Below, in pieces: positions 1-7,231 of a stretch of DNA of 27,070 nt (positions within the stretch are counted from its first letter, which is position 1; every line of letters starts with the position of its first letter). Made by a program: the position numbers and the translations under genes. Under the pieces are notes generated by a model, which searched no databases, was not told the origin of the DNA, and was given only the letters and a program-made list of their open reading frames with translations. Source of the DNA: JBHENC01 sp051000345 (GTDB taxonomy: Bacteria; Acidobacteriota; Blastocatellia; Pyrinomonadales; Pyrinomonadaceae); the NCBI GenBank assembly GCA_051000345.1, contig JBPCOJ010000131.1:1-27070 (forward strand). Reading direction: 5' to 3'.

Positions 1-97
1 AAGCCTGAATACTCGCACCAGCACCAAGCACTACAACGTGAGGTCGCTGCATTTTAACTTGTGCTATCTCGTCTTCTGCGCTAAATAACATTCCCAT
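1..97 (-). CDS. SIR2-like protein, N-terminal fragment (runs off left edge)
   Basis: Reading leftward from an ATG at 97, the 32 visible codons include PHVVVLGAGASIQA. A hydrophobic strand followed by GAGAS is the nucleotide-binding start typical of SIR2-like (NAD-binding) domains. A GGAG ribosome-binding site lies about 9 bases upstream of the ATG. Most of the protein is outside the window, so catalytic residues and any fused effector domain cannot be seen. SIR2-like proteins of this layout are often NAD hydrolases in defence systems, but nothing visible here proves that role. Other Rossmann-type proteins could start the same way. Confidence 0.5.
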   Translation of the reverse strand, partial: MGMLFSAEDEIAQVKMQRPHVVVLGAGASIQA

Positions 98-199
98 ACT
101 AAGCACTCCAACTTTCAGTTACAAGAAACAGCGAACAACCATTATATGCCCGACAGCGTAAATAAACTTCCCTGTTTTAAGAGAAGGCCGTGTGCTTTA

Positions 200-835
200 T
201 CATTCACCGACGGCTTTGGCGGCGCGCGGGCGTCGTGTTCGGCGCGGCGTTGGCGCAGCGGTTTGCGGCGCAACGGAGTCAATCGGCGCAACGGAAGAAA
301 CGAGCGCGGGCGCTTCGACGGACTGCAGATTGCGCGTGCGGCGCGCGGCGGCGCGGCCTTGTTCGCGTTCGGCTTCGGCGTTGGCGATGCGCTTGGCCTT
401 GTCTATGCGCTTGCGCGGCACGAGTTGAAAACGCAGCTCCATTTCCTGCGCGACTTTGAAAATGTGTTTGGCCTTTGCGCCGTGTTCGGCGCGCTTGATG
501 ACTTCGTCCAATTCAAGCAGTTCGGCTTGATCGTCTTTGCTAATCCAGATATAAGCGGGTTCCGCCATTTCTCTTTTGACCTCCAATCGAATAAGCGCGC
601 GCATGTCTGCCGCGATGGGCGGCGGCAAACTCGCGCGCGTCTTGACAGGCGAAGCAGGCTTTGGGGGAGCCGCCCGTTCCGCGAAATAGTTTGCGACGAG
701 CGCATCGACATCCGCGCGATGCTCGTCGTAGTAAAGCGCAAAATCACGACAGCGCGTGCGGTAAACGCAGTTCACCGAACACACGAGCGCGTCCTTGAAA
801 TGCGCGAACCGATTGCAATAAAGTTTTAAGCGCAT
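200..835 (-). CDS. hypothetical protein with N-terminal four-Cys motif (211 aa)
   Basis: I do not recognise a characterised family. The N-terminus holds Cys7, Cys19, Cys23 and Cys29 in a short basic stretch (CSVNCVYRTRC is the core), which could bind zinc or a metal cluster. The middle (about residues 75-150) is charged and probably helical, and the last 40 residues are rich in Ala, Pro, Thr and Arg and look disordered. The open frame extends upstream to 1006, but the ATG at 835 fits best: a GGGAGCGAAG stretch lies just upstream, and the longer N-terminus would overlap a promoter-like sequence at 938-966. It is transcribed away from the integrated element and is part of the host flank. Confidence 0.7.
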   Translation of the reverse strand: MRLKLYCNRFAHFKDALVCSVNCVYRTRCRDFALYYDEHRADVDALVANYFAERAAPPKPASPVKTRASLPPPIAADMRALIRLEVKREMAEPAYIWISKDDQAELLELDEVIKRAEHGAKAKHIFKVAQEMELRFQLVPRKRIDKAKRIANAEAEREQGRAAARRTRNLQSVEAPALVSSVAPIDSVAPQTAAPTPRRTRRPRAAKAVGE

Positions 836-937
836 CGAGCTTCGCTCCCGCCCAGCATTTCGGCGATAACACTCGGTTTCGTGCGAAAGCAAAAGCGCGG
901 AAGAGAACAGGATTTTCAAATTAACGGGAGTGAACGG

Positions 938-966
938 ACTATAGCATGATTGTGCCGCGCGTGCAA
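938..966 (-). promoter_or_regulatory. sigma-70-like promoter for the 200-835 gene
   Basis: On the minus strand a TTGCAC box (966-961) is followed after 17 bases by TATAGT (943-938), about 100 bases upstream of the chosen ATG at 835. The rest of the 836-1161 gap holds only this promoter and the divergent one at 1002-1029. Confidence 0.5.
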
Positions 967-1001
967 CTTGTCCCGCACGCGCAACGCAAAGGTGACGGGC
1001 T

Positions 1002-1029
1002 TTCACGCGGCTTATCTTTGGCCTATAAT
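1002..1029 (+). promoter_or_regulatory. sigma-70-like promoter for the element's target gene
   Basis: TTCACG (1002-1007) and a perfect TATAAT (1024-1029) are separated by 16 bases, 133 bases upstream of the ATG at 1162. It is divergent from the promoter at 938-966. Confidence 0.5.
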
Positions 1030-1161
1030 GCGCGCACTCGTTTTTCTACGGCGCTGTCTCGAAGCTTGCTCGACGCCGACATTTTTGGACAGCAAATGTT
1101 TCTCACAAACCGCCCTTGCGACTGTTAATGCGCTGCCTCGCGGCGCGGGAGTTTCCTCATC

Positions 1162-1704
1162 ATGTACAAACCGAATTTTTGCTCGGCGTGCGGCGAACAA
1201 ATCGTGCGCGATAAATGGCGCATCTGGACAAGCAGGCGTTTTTGCCAGACGTGCGCGCCGCGCTTTCGCAAGGAAGGAGTCGTCGCGCCCATAATCGCCG
1301 CCGCAATAATTTTCAGCGCGGGTCTCGCCGCCGCAAACCTCGCGCGAAATTTCTCCAACGCCGCGCCGCCGCCGCTCATCGTCGAGCGCAACAACGACAA
1401 CCGCACGATGAAGAAGGCCGGTGAAGCGTCCACGCCTGCCGCCGTCTCGAAAGAGTCTGCGTTGTCCGTTGACGCCGAACCGAAGACAATCCCCGCACCG
1501 AATTCCAACTCCGGCTTCGCCAAAGCGGGAGACGGCGCGACGGGCGAACGCATCACAGACCCCAACGAAATCGTTTCCATCTGTGGCGCGCGCACGCAAA
1601 AAGGCACGCCCTGTTCGCGGCGCGTGCGCGGCACCGGGCGCTGCTGGCAGCACAAAGGTTTGCCCGCGATGCTGCCCGCCTCTAAGTTGATTGTAGAAGG
1701 ATAG
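1162..1704 (+). CDS. membrane protein with CxxC pair and C-terminal Cys/His motif; integration target
   Basis: This 180-residue protein starts with two CxxC knuckles (Cys7/Cys10 and Cys28/Cys31), a zinc-ribbon-like arrangement. One hydrophobic helix follows at about residues 40-60, then a Pro/Ala-rich linker. The C-terminus carries a CxxxTxxGTPCSRRVRGTGRCWQH motif (Cys141, Cys151, Cys161, His164), like the small zinc-binding motif of DUF5763-type proteins. GGGAG lies 11 bases before the ATG. The function is unknown. The last 20 codons lie within the 61-bp repeat that bounds the integrated element, so by the usual model the present 3' end was supplied by the element and restores the frame. A second copy of the tail, ending in Q-G instead of E-G, lies at 12273-12333. 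Confidence 0.8.
   Translation: MYKPNFCSACGEQIVRDKWRIWTSRRFCQTCAPRFRKEGVVAPIIAAAIIFSAGLAAANLARNFSNAAPPPLIVERNNDNRTMKKAGEASTPAAVSKESALSVDAEPKTIPAPNSNSGFAKAGDGATGERITDPNEIVSICGARTQKGTPCSRRVRGTGRCWQHKGLPAMLPASKLIVEG
1641..1701 (+). repeat. attL: 61-bp direct repeat, gene-proximal copy
   Basis: The first 18 bases (1641-1658) are identical to 12273-12290 and are the best candidate for the crossover core, because identity starts abruptly there. The remaining 43 bases carry 9 mismatches. This copy encodes CWQHKGLPAMLPASKLIVEG and ends the target gene in frame at TAG. Confidence 0.8.
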
Positions 1705-1741
1705 TTAGATAGGACATAATGCTTGTGTGTCGCTTGCCCTA

Positions 1742-1762
1742 GTGTGACTATAGTGTGACAAC
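1742..1762 (+). repeat. left GTGTGAC pair (candidate recombinase arm site)
   Basis: Two GTGTGAC heptamers start 11 bases apart (1742 and 1753), about one DNA turn. The whole 21-bp unit recurs in the same orientation at 12153-12173 with a single mismatch. It lies 40 bases inside attL and covers the stop codon of the integrase. Placement near both ends of the element suggests integrase arm-type or excisionase binding. Confidence 0.55.
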
Positions 1763-2899
1763 ACCCGAAAAAAGTAGGTTTTCGAGTTGATCGCTTGCGC
1801 CTTCGCGTTCTTCCTTGAGAACGTGCGCGTAGTGGTCGAGCGTGAATTCTACGCTCGAATGTCCGGCCTGTTCGCTCACGGTTTTCGGTTTGACGCCGCT
1901 CAAAAGCGAGAGCGTTACATAAGAGTGGCGCAGATCGTAAAGCCGGATTGTTTCGGGAAGTTCCGCACGTTTCAGCGTCGGCTTGAACCAATAAGTTGTA
2001 ACGTGCTTTCGATGAAGCGGCGTGCCAATCTTCGTTGGAAAAACAAGATCGTTATTTTGATAATGCTGTCCCAACTTCAAACGTTCTTCCAACTGTTTGC
2101 GCTTGTGCTCTTGTAGCTCGCGCGCAATCTGCAAGGGAAAGTAAACATCACGCTCGCTTGCTTTGGATTTCAGCTTGCCGAACTCCCAACCGCCGCCGTC
2201 CAAAATCCAGATCATCGCGCGCCGGACACGCGCCACGCCGCGCTTCGCATTGTCCAAATCTAACTCTTTCCATTGCAACCCTAAGAATTCTTCCGGCCTC
2301 ATTCCTGTGGAAAGCGCGAAGCGTAGTAAAACGCCGTGCGAACACTCGCGCGATGCCTTGACGAAGCGCGCGGCTTCATCCGGCGCAAGAAAGTGCATCT
2401 CTTTCTTTTCGATGCCCGGCGCAGTTGCGAGGCTCGCCGGATTCTTTAACAACACTTCCCACTTCATCGCTTGCTTAAACGCCGTGCAAAGCCTCGCATG
2501 AACGTGTCGCACGGTGCGCCCGGACAAGCCTTGCCCTAAAAGTTTCGCGTATAAATCTTCGATGTCTAAGGGCTTAACTTGTGCCAGCCGACAATTACCA
2601 AGCGACGGGCGCACGTATCGCTGCATTAAATCGCAGTACCATGTGTGAGTGTTCGGGCGGACATGCTTTTGCGAATGTTTTAGCCAACGGTCAAGATAAT
2701 CGTTGACCGACATTGTTTGCGGTTCGAGCGGCAAGCCTTTGTCGCGCGCCGTTTCTTTCTCGCGCGCAAACTTCCGCGCTTCCGATTTTGTTCCCGTGAA
2801 CATTTTATTGTAGAAGGCACGCTTGCCTTTGGTGTCGCGTCCCGTGAAGATGCGAACCATGTACTTCTTGTCTTTTTCTTTTTCGATAATTTGAGCCAT
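1748..2899 (-). CDS. int: tyrosine recombinase / integrase
   Basis: At 383 residues this is a typical phage-type integrase and would catalyse integration and excision at the flanking 61-bp repeats. An N-terminal AP2-like DNA-binding segment covers about residues 1-55. The SAM-like core-binding domain (about 63-160) follows, and the catalytic domain covers about 170-375. Visible catalytic residues are Arg201 (in TGMRPEE), Lys242/Lys244 in the beta-hairpin, Arg324 (in YDLRHS, where Tyr replaces the usual first His of the HxxR box, a common variant), His347 (in GHSS) and the nucleophile Tyr357 (in DHYAHV). The gene ends 47 bases from attL, as expected for a site-specific integrase. It starts 29 bases after the excisionase stop and is probably the last gene of a leftward operon. 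Confidence 0.93.
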   Translation of the reverse strand: MAQIIEKEKDKKYMVRIFTGRDTKGKRAFYNKMFTGTKSEARKFAREKETARDKGLPLEPQTMSVNDYLDRWLKHSQKHVRPNTHTWYCDLMQRYVRPSLGNCRLAQVKPLDIEDLYAKLLGQGLSGRTVRHVHARLCTAFKQAMKWEVLLKNPASLATAPGIEKKEMHFLAPDEAARFVKASRECSHGVLLRFALSTGMRPEEFLGLQWKELDLDNAKRGVARVRRAMIWILDGGGWEFGKLKSKASERDVYFPLQIARELQEHKRKQLEERLKLGQHYQNNDLVFPTKIGTPLHRKHVTTYWFKPTLKRAELPETIRLYDLRHSYVTLSLLSGVKPKTVSEQAGHSSVEFTLDHYAHVLKEEREGASDQLENLLFSGVVTL

Positions 2900-2928
2900 T
2901 GTGTTTGGCCTCCTTTCGGAAGCGGACT

Positions 2929-3252
2929 CTAACCGTTGCCGTGCAACACTCGCAAGCGTTTTGCGGGCGCGTGGCCTTTTTGTTCAACGATGCCGCCCTG
3001 TTTAATAAACTCGCTTACAACATCTTCCGTCCATCGTTTAGTACGCTGCCCAAGTAGAACGGCGGGCAGCTTTCCTTCACGCTCAAGGCGATAAACGGCT
3101 TGCGTGTTGATTTGAAGCCGCGCGGCAACATCCCGCGCGATTAGAAGCGGCGGCGCGGCGGGCGCGGTCTGTTGTTCCGGTTCTATTTCGGAAAGAAGGC
3201 GCGCAATCTGTGCCGATAGTTTTTGAATCGCTTCGCTTTTCATAGTCAACAC
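2929..3252 (-). CDS. xis: excisionase-like MerR/HTH_17 DNA-binding protein
   Basis: About 107 residues. The region 36-84 (LLIARDVAARLQ, then AVYRLEREGKLPAVLLG and the basic wing RTKRW) is a winged helix typical of excisionase-family (helix_turn_helix_17) proteins. A short coiled region precedes it. It would bind att-arm DNA and tip the integrase toward excision, or act as a regulator. Start choice is open: GTG at 3252 or ATG at 3243, both within 20 bases of the primase stop at 3259, so it is translationally close to that gene. Position directly upstream of the integrase supports the excisionase call. Confidence 0.82.
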   Translation of the reverse strand: MLTMKSEAIQKLSAQIARLLSEIEPEQQTAPAAPPLLIARDVAARLQINTQAVYRLEREGKLPAVLLGQRTKRWTEDVVSEFIKQGGIVEQKGHAPAKRLRVLHGNG

Positions 3253-3258
3253 CGATTC

Positions 3259-5844
3259 TCATAACTCGCGTTTCTGCGCTTGACGTTCTGCGTCGGCGCT
3301 CGCCAGCCCGCCGTCAATTTCCATGATTGCCGCCCGCTCTGCTACTTCGTCGGCGGCGCACAACCAATCCGGCGCAAGATCATCGTGTATTGAAAGCGTA
3401 CCGGAAGCAGCATGATGAGCCATGCCATTAGAAGAAGTTTGTTTTCTATCTTCACTATCTTCACTATCTTCACATTTCGCATTTTCATTAAGGTTTTGCT
3501 GTGAAGATGAATGTGAAGATAGTGAAGATGAGCTTGAAAATCGAAAATCCGTTATTTCATCTTCACAGCTATCTTCACAGGAAAAAGCCTTGTTTTCGTC
3601 GCTTTGTGAAGGGAGTGAAGATAGTGAAGATGAATTGCAAAGATTATCTAGCCGGGCGATGTTTCGGCGTGTTAAGCCCGTCGCTGGCTCGCGCGTTGCT
3701 TCTGTGATGTTCCATCCTGATACACGAAGCGTTGGAGCGCAGCGCGCCAGCGCGCCGGATAAAGCGCGGGCATCTTTCGGCCAACCTGTCGGCAAACTCT
3801 TTGGATCGCCCAAGCTGTCATTTAGCTTTGTCAGTAATTCTTTGAGTGTGATTGTCAAAGGTTCGCCGCCGCGTGCTTCCATCAAAGCTGTGAGCGCCGA
3901 TGCGACGGGCGAGGCTTCAAGGGCAAGATCGTTCGCCGCTCTGCGATTGCCGTTGTAGGCTTGCAGGAACGCGCCCGGCGCGCAGCCAAGCGCCGCCTCT
4001 GCTGCCGTCGCCCACTTCGCAAAGTCTGCCATGCGCGGAAGCCGCTCAAGCTTTACGTTTGGAAGATTCTTTTGCGCCGTCGCCACCGCATCGCACAATG
4101 CGCCAAGCAAGCGCGGGCGGGCGGCGGCAAACTCCAACCAGAAGCCGCCTTCATCTTTGCGCGCGTGCTCCGGTATGGTCGGCAGATGCAGCACAATCGC
4201 GCGGTCAAGCAGATCGGCGCGGGCTGCAATATCATCAATACCATTTATCAGGATCGGGCGCGTCGCATCGAAAATTGTTTCTTCATCGTTTTCGTAGTGC
4301 GCGCGAGTAGCAAAGCCGCCGCCCGTCGAGACGCGGCACAAAGCATCTGAATACCACAAGGGAAGCGCGGAAAGATTATCAAGCGCGATGCACCAGCTAT
4401 TACTTGCCGCAATCGCTAAATCCCAACCGTTGCGCTGCTCGCTTCGTAGCGCCGCTTGGTTCGGGTCAATAAGGAAACGCAGCACGCGCGCCGTTGTGCT
4501 CTTGGCGCTCCCTTGCTCGCCTGTCAAACTTAATACAGGGAAGTTAGGGGCATCGCCGCGAAGCGCCGCCACAAGCCACGCCAGAAGCAATGTCAAATCG
4601 GATTCATCGCGCACGTTGACGAAGCGGCGAAGCTCGCGCACATTGCCGCCCTGTTCCGGCGCAGGCAAAGCTTGCATTCCTTTCGCACGGCGAAAGCGCA
4701 CGGGCGCATCCTTCGCTTCGATCACGCGCCAACCGTTCGCGGAGATAGCGACGATGCGCCATTCTTCGTCACACAGATCGAGATAGGTTATGCCCTCATG
4801 CCCGGCAAGCCTCGTAAAGATGCGCCGCTCTGCGCCGTCGAATCGCGCGACGCTGGACAGCACGCCAACGGCGTCAAGCATGGCCTGCGAACTTGGCGGG
4901 CGCTTCTCTAAAGTGTAGTAACGCCATTCGAGCCATAGCCGGAAACCTTTACCACTTAGCTTGCTCGTTTCTGTGTGCGTGCCGATGGTGTAGCTTGCGA
5001 AAGCGTCGCCTTCCGGCGTGTGCCACAATTCCGCTTCCCTGCCGAGCGCGACAAGCTGCGCGGCCTGCGATTGCCCTTGTGATTCGCTTTGCTCGCGTTC
5101 CTGTGTGTCTGCGCTTGCAGTGATGCTGCGAAGTTCAGTTGATGCGTGCGCAAGAAGATCATCAACGCTTTTCCCGGAAACAAAGAAATCATCTAGGCCA
5201 AGTTTCGCGCCGCCATCGCCGGAAGGAAGGTAAATCAAACTCACGCGCGCATGGCGACTTTCGAGAAATAATTTAAGCTGGATCAACGCTTGATGAACGC
5301 TCTGCTTCTCCATCACATCGGAGTCAAAGACGATGTACACGGTTCGCTCATTAAGCGCGATGTGACTCCAATCCGGCAAAATCGTTTTGCCGCCGTGCTC
5401 ATTCGTTCCGCGAAAATTCCAGACGCCAAGCAAAGCAATGCAGCACAACCCGCGTGAAGCTGCGCTATCGGCCTTCTTTACGCCCTCTGTGATAAAGAGC
5501 GGGCGGCGTGGATCACCTAACCAACCTCGCACGGACGGCGGCACATCAACGGCAAGGCGTGCGCCTGCGGGCGTTTCATATTTAATCGGCTTGCCGTTTT
5601 TCAAGCGCGGTTCATCCGGGCGCGCTTGGTAAGTCGCAATTTCGCCGTGTACGTTCCAAACCGGAATGAGAAGCGCCGGAACATTGCATTGTGCGTCGCT
5701 GAAACCTTTTTGCTTCAACGCGGCTCTTGTGTTTACTGTGCGACAACCGCGCGCATCAAGCGTTTCGTTACTGATGCCGGATTCATCGCGCAGCATTATT
5801 AAGTGACGTTCCGAAAGTGTGGCGTGCTCGTTTATGGCGCTCAT
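3259..5844 (-). CDS. primase-helicase: DUF3854/TOPRIM plus AAA-type ATPase
   Basis: An 861-residue replication protein. Residues about 10-235 are a DUF3854-type TOPRIM domain: the first acidic motif is LFITEGVKKA (Glu120) and the second is FDSD (Asp174, Asp176). Residues about 400-600 are a helicase-like ATPase with Walker A GEQGSAKST (442-450), Walker B-like CIALDN and a LLDRAI arginine motif near 548. The C-terminal region, about residues 738-799, is Ser/Glu/Asp low complexity because its DNA carries an iteron-like array. The frame opens upstream at 5874, but ATG 5844 is preferred: it overlaps the previous gene's stop as TAATG and has GAAGGG just upstream. It probably unwinds and primes the element's own origin. 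Confidence 0.88.
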   Translation of the reverse strand: MSAINEHATLSERHLIMLRDESGISNETLDARGCRTVNTRAALKQKGFSDAQCNVPALLIPVWNVHGEIATYQARPDEPRLKNGKPIKYETPAGARLAVDVPPSVRGWLGDPRRPLFITEGVKKADSAASRGLCCIALLGVWNFRGTNEHGGKTILPDWSHIALNERTVYIVFDSDVMEKQSVHQALIQLKLFLESRHARVSLIYLPSGDGGAKLGLDDFFVSGKSVDDLLAHASTELRSITASADTQEREQSESQGQSQAAQLVALGREAELWHTPEGDAFASYTIGTHTETSKLSGKGFRLWLEWRYYTLEKRPPSSQAMLDAVGVLSSVARFDGAERRIFTRLAGHEGITYLDLCDEEWRIVAISANGWRVIEAKDAPVRFRRAKGMQALPAPEQGGNVRELRRFVNVRDESDLTLLLAWLVAALRGDAPNFPVLSLTGEQGSAKSTTARVLRFLIDPNQAALRSEQRNGWDLAIAASNSWCIALDNLSALPLWYSDALCRVSTGGGFATRAHYENDEETIFDATRPILINGIDDIAARADLLDRAIVLHLPTIPEHARKDEGGFWLEFAAARPRLLGALCDAVATAQKNLPNVKLERLPRMADFAKWATAAEAALGCAPGAFLQAYNGNRRAANDLALEASPVASALTALMEARGGEPLTITLKELLTKLNDSLGDPKSLPTGWPKDARALSGALARCAPTLRVSGWNITEATREPATGLTRRNIARLDNLCNSSSLSSLPSQSDENKAFSCEDSCEDEITDFRFSSSSSLSSHSSSQQNLNENAKCEDSEDSEDRKQTSSNGMAHHAASGTLSIHDDLAPDWLCAADEVAERAAIMEIDGGLASADAERQAQKREL
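3447..3632. repeat. iteron-like array of GTGAAGAT inside the primase gene
   Basis: Ten exact GTGAAGAT octamers and one degenerate copy (3606-3614) lie within 186 bases. On the plus strand the inverse form is at 3447-3455, 3456-3464 and 3465-3473 (tandem, 9-bp period) and at 3558-3566 and 3570-3578. The direct form is at 3501-3509, 3513-3521, 3522-3530, 3615-3623 and 3624-3632. The blocks alternate in orientation (3 reverse, 3 forward, 2 reverse, 3 forward), forming two nested inverted repeats. This resembles the iterons of satellite and plasmid origins, but it could also be a simple repeat encoding a flexible acidic/Ser linker. Confidence 0.6.
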
Positions 5845-6074
5845 TAGTTTTCCCTTCTCGTGCATCGCGCACACAAAGGCGCGTACTCAAAATGACTGCG
5901 CTCGCGCCCGTCAATTTCGACGTTATCAAGAATGTTGATTTGAATTGTGGAAGCGACTCGACGCACCAGCCCGCAACGCAGACAGGATTCGCGCGGCTGC
6001 TTCTTTGGTTTCGATGTGCCGGGCGTTAGGATTGCCCGCAGCATATCATTGCGAATTTCGATTGATGTACTCAT
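5844..6074 (-). CDS. small zinc-ribbon protein (76 aa)
   Basis: Cys31-x-x-Cys34 (CLRC) and Cys68-x-x-Cys71 (CARC) form a zinc-ribbon pair around a short beta-rich segment. No family is recognised. GAGG lies 7 bases upstream of the ATG. The stop overlaps the primase start (TAATG), so the two are translationally coupled, and this is the first gene of the leftward replication/integration operon. A role as a primase accessory or DNA-binding regulator is inference from position. Confidence 0.72.
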   Translation of the reverse strand: MSTSIEIRNDMLRAILTPGTSKPKKQPRESCLRCGLVRRVASTIQINILDNVEIDGRERSHFEYAPLCARCTRREN

Positions 6075-6097
6075 CAGCGAACCTCAAACTATTAAGG

Positions 6098-6253
6098 CGC
6101 TAATGTTGGAAGATGAAGTGTAAATGCGGTAGGATATGAGCCAACCGCCGCCCGAATCGGCGTTAATTACCGCTTGATGCTTCTAACATCAGCGTGTAAC
6201 GAGTGGGCTTTCTAACGCTATCAATCTTGGCGGAACGAAGCGTTAGAAAGCCC
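6098..6253. repeat. nested inverted repeats between the two leftward operons
   Basis: A perfect 14-bp inverted repeat, GGGCTTTCTAACGC (6205-6218) and its complement (6240-6253), has a 21-base spacer. Upstream is a second, 13/15 inverted repeat (6098-6112 against 6180-6194) that encloses the promoter at 6117-6144. The motif TTCTAAC recurs in both. No T-run follows either arm, so a simple terminator is unlikely. The gap 6075-6320 holds nothing else. Confidence 0.55.
6117..6144 (-). promoter_or_regulatory. candidate promoter of the zinc-ribbon/primase/xis/int operon
   Basis: On the minus strand TTGGCT (6144-6139), a 16-base spacer and TACACT (6122-6117) lie 43 bases upstream of the ATG at 6074. 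It is embedded between the arms of an inverted repeat, which may be its operator. Confidence 0.4.
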
Positions 6254-6320
6254 TGTTAGTGTCAAAGCAGAAAAGCATTTGCTTCACTATCTTTCGACAT
6301 TCAAAAATCAACTTTTGTTT

Positions 6321-6569
6321 TTACCCGCGCGAGATCAACAGCACTCCAAGCAAAACAATTCCGCCGAACACTAACAGCGTCTCTTGAGAAGTTGTAGAGC
6401 TAGGCGGTTGATTGTTAAAGCCAAGTGTCGGGCTATACCGCGAATCAATCGGCACAAGATTACCGTTTGCATCCGGCGTAGCATCAACTTGAATTAGCTG
6501 GCTTGGATTGTTGGGGTCTGCTACCGAGATTTTATAGCCGCCGCTTCTGTTTATTGTTCCTGTTGCCAT
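6321..6569 (-). CDS. small protein with C-terminal membrane helix (82 aa)
   Basis: No family is recognised. The first 60 residues are polar, with Gly/Asn/Pro turns. The C-terminus is a single hydrophobic helix (about residues 63-80, LLVFGGIVLLGVLLIS) ending R-G, so it is probably tail-anchored or a one-pass membrane protein. GAGAG lies upstream of the ATG. It follows the methyltransferase pair by 47 bases and is the last gene of the second leftward operon. A virion or membrane-associated role would be speculation. Confidence 0.68.
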   Translation of the reverse strand: MATGTINRSGGYKISVADPNNPSQLIQVDATPDANGNLVPIDSRYSPTLGFNNQPPSSTTSQETLLVFGGIVLLGVLLISRG

Positions 6570-6616
6570 GATTTCTCTCTTTATGTATCTGCAAATTATT
6601 GTGCGTTAGTCACTCG

Positions 6617-7231
6617 CTACCTTTTGAACCCGTCAACAATCAAACTTATAAAATCGAAGCCAAGCCATAACTTCAAACGCGCGACGCGGGGATGTCCGAG
6701 CGAGCGCGTAACTTCGCCATCAGCATAGCTCCAATGATTTTTATGAAAATTGCCGCCTGCGTCGAAATACTCCACAAGCTTTGTATCAAAGCCAGCGCGC
6801 CGCACAAGAGTTGTAAGAGATTGAAAGTCATAAAACACTTTGTGATCCGGCTCATGCGGCGCATACACAAACCAACGCGAGAAAGTTTGACCGCCGCCGC
6901 CCGGACGAGTCCACCACTGATATGACTCATTTCTAAAGTTCGCATCCGGTACGGCGATGCGAACACGCCCGCCCGGTTTCAAATACTTATAAAAGTTTCG
7001 ACAAGCCGCAAAGCCATCTTCAAAAGTCATGTGCTCTAAGCACGATTCGCATAAAATCCTATCAATCGAATTAGGAGCAAAAGAGCGCGCCCAATCAACA
7101 TCGCGCCGTATGTCAAGCGTAGCTATATCAGTGCTTATCCAACCGTGCTGCGTCTGCCGCTTTGCGCCAACAATCAAATTCAACTCCGGCGCTGGCTTAC
7201 TGCCGATCTGTAATTGACGGCGCTCTATCAT
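6617..7231 (-). CDS. SAM-dependent methyltransferase, class I (copy 1, 204 aa)
   Basis: The layout is that of the Methyltransf_11 group used on glycans and small molecules: a degenerate nucleotide-binding strand/loop (LNLIVGAKRQTQHGW, about 18-32), an acidic strand end (STDI), CESCLEHM (about 61-68), and then LKPGGRVRIAVPD (about 85-97). No DPPY or other base-methylation motif is seen, so a DNA methylase is not indicated. The start overlaps the stop of the next gene upstream by four bases (ATGA). It is clearly paralogous to that gene, and both end SLIVDG-x-KR. The substrate is unknown. Confidence 0.82.
   Translation of the reverse strand: MIERRQLQIGSKPAPELNLIVGAKRQTQHGWISTDIATLDIRRDVDWARSFAPNSIDRILCESCLEHMTFEDGFAACRNFYKYLKPGGRVRIAVPDANFRNESYQWWTRPGGGGQTFSRWFVYAPHEPDHKVFYDFQSLTTLVRRAGFDTKLVEYFDAGGNFHKNHWSYADGEVTRSLGHPRVARLKLWLGFDFISLIVDGFKR

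Noticed and set aside
3447..3632. CRISPR array
   Set aside because: Units are 8-9 bases, in both orientations, with no spacers of constant length and no cas gene nearby.
3422..3958. Plus-strand open frame of 178 codons rich in Ser/Glu/Asp
   Set aside because: It is antisense to the primase-helicase and exists because the GTGAAGAT array is open in several frames.
6205..6253. Rho-independent terminator
   Set aside because: The stem is long and perfect, but the loop is 21 bases and neither side has a T-run.
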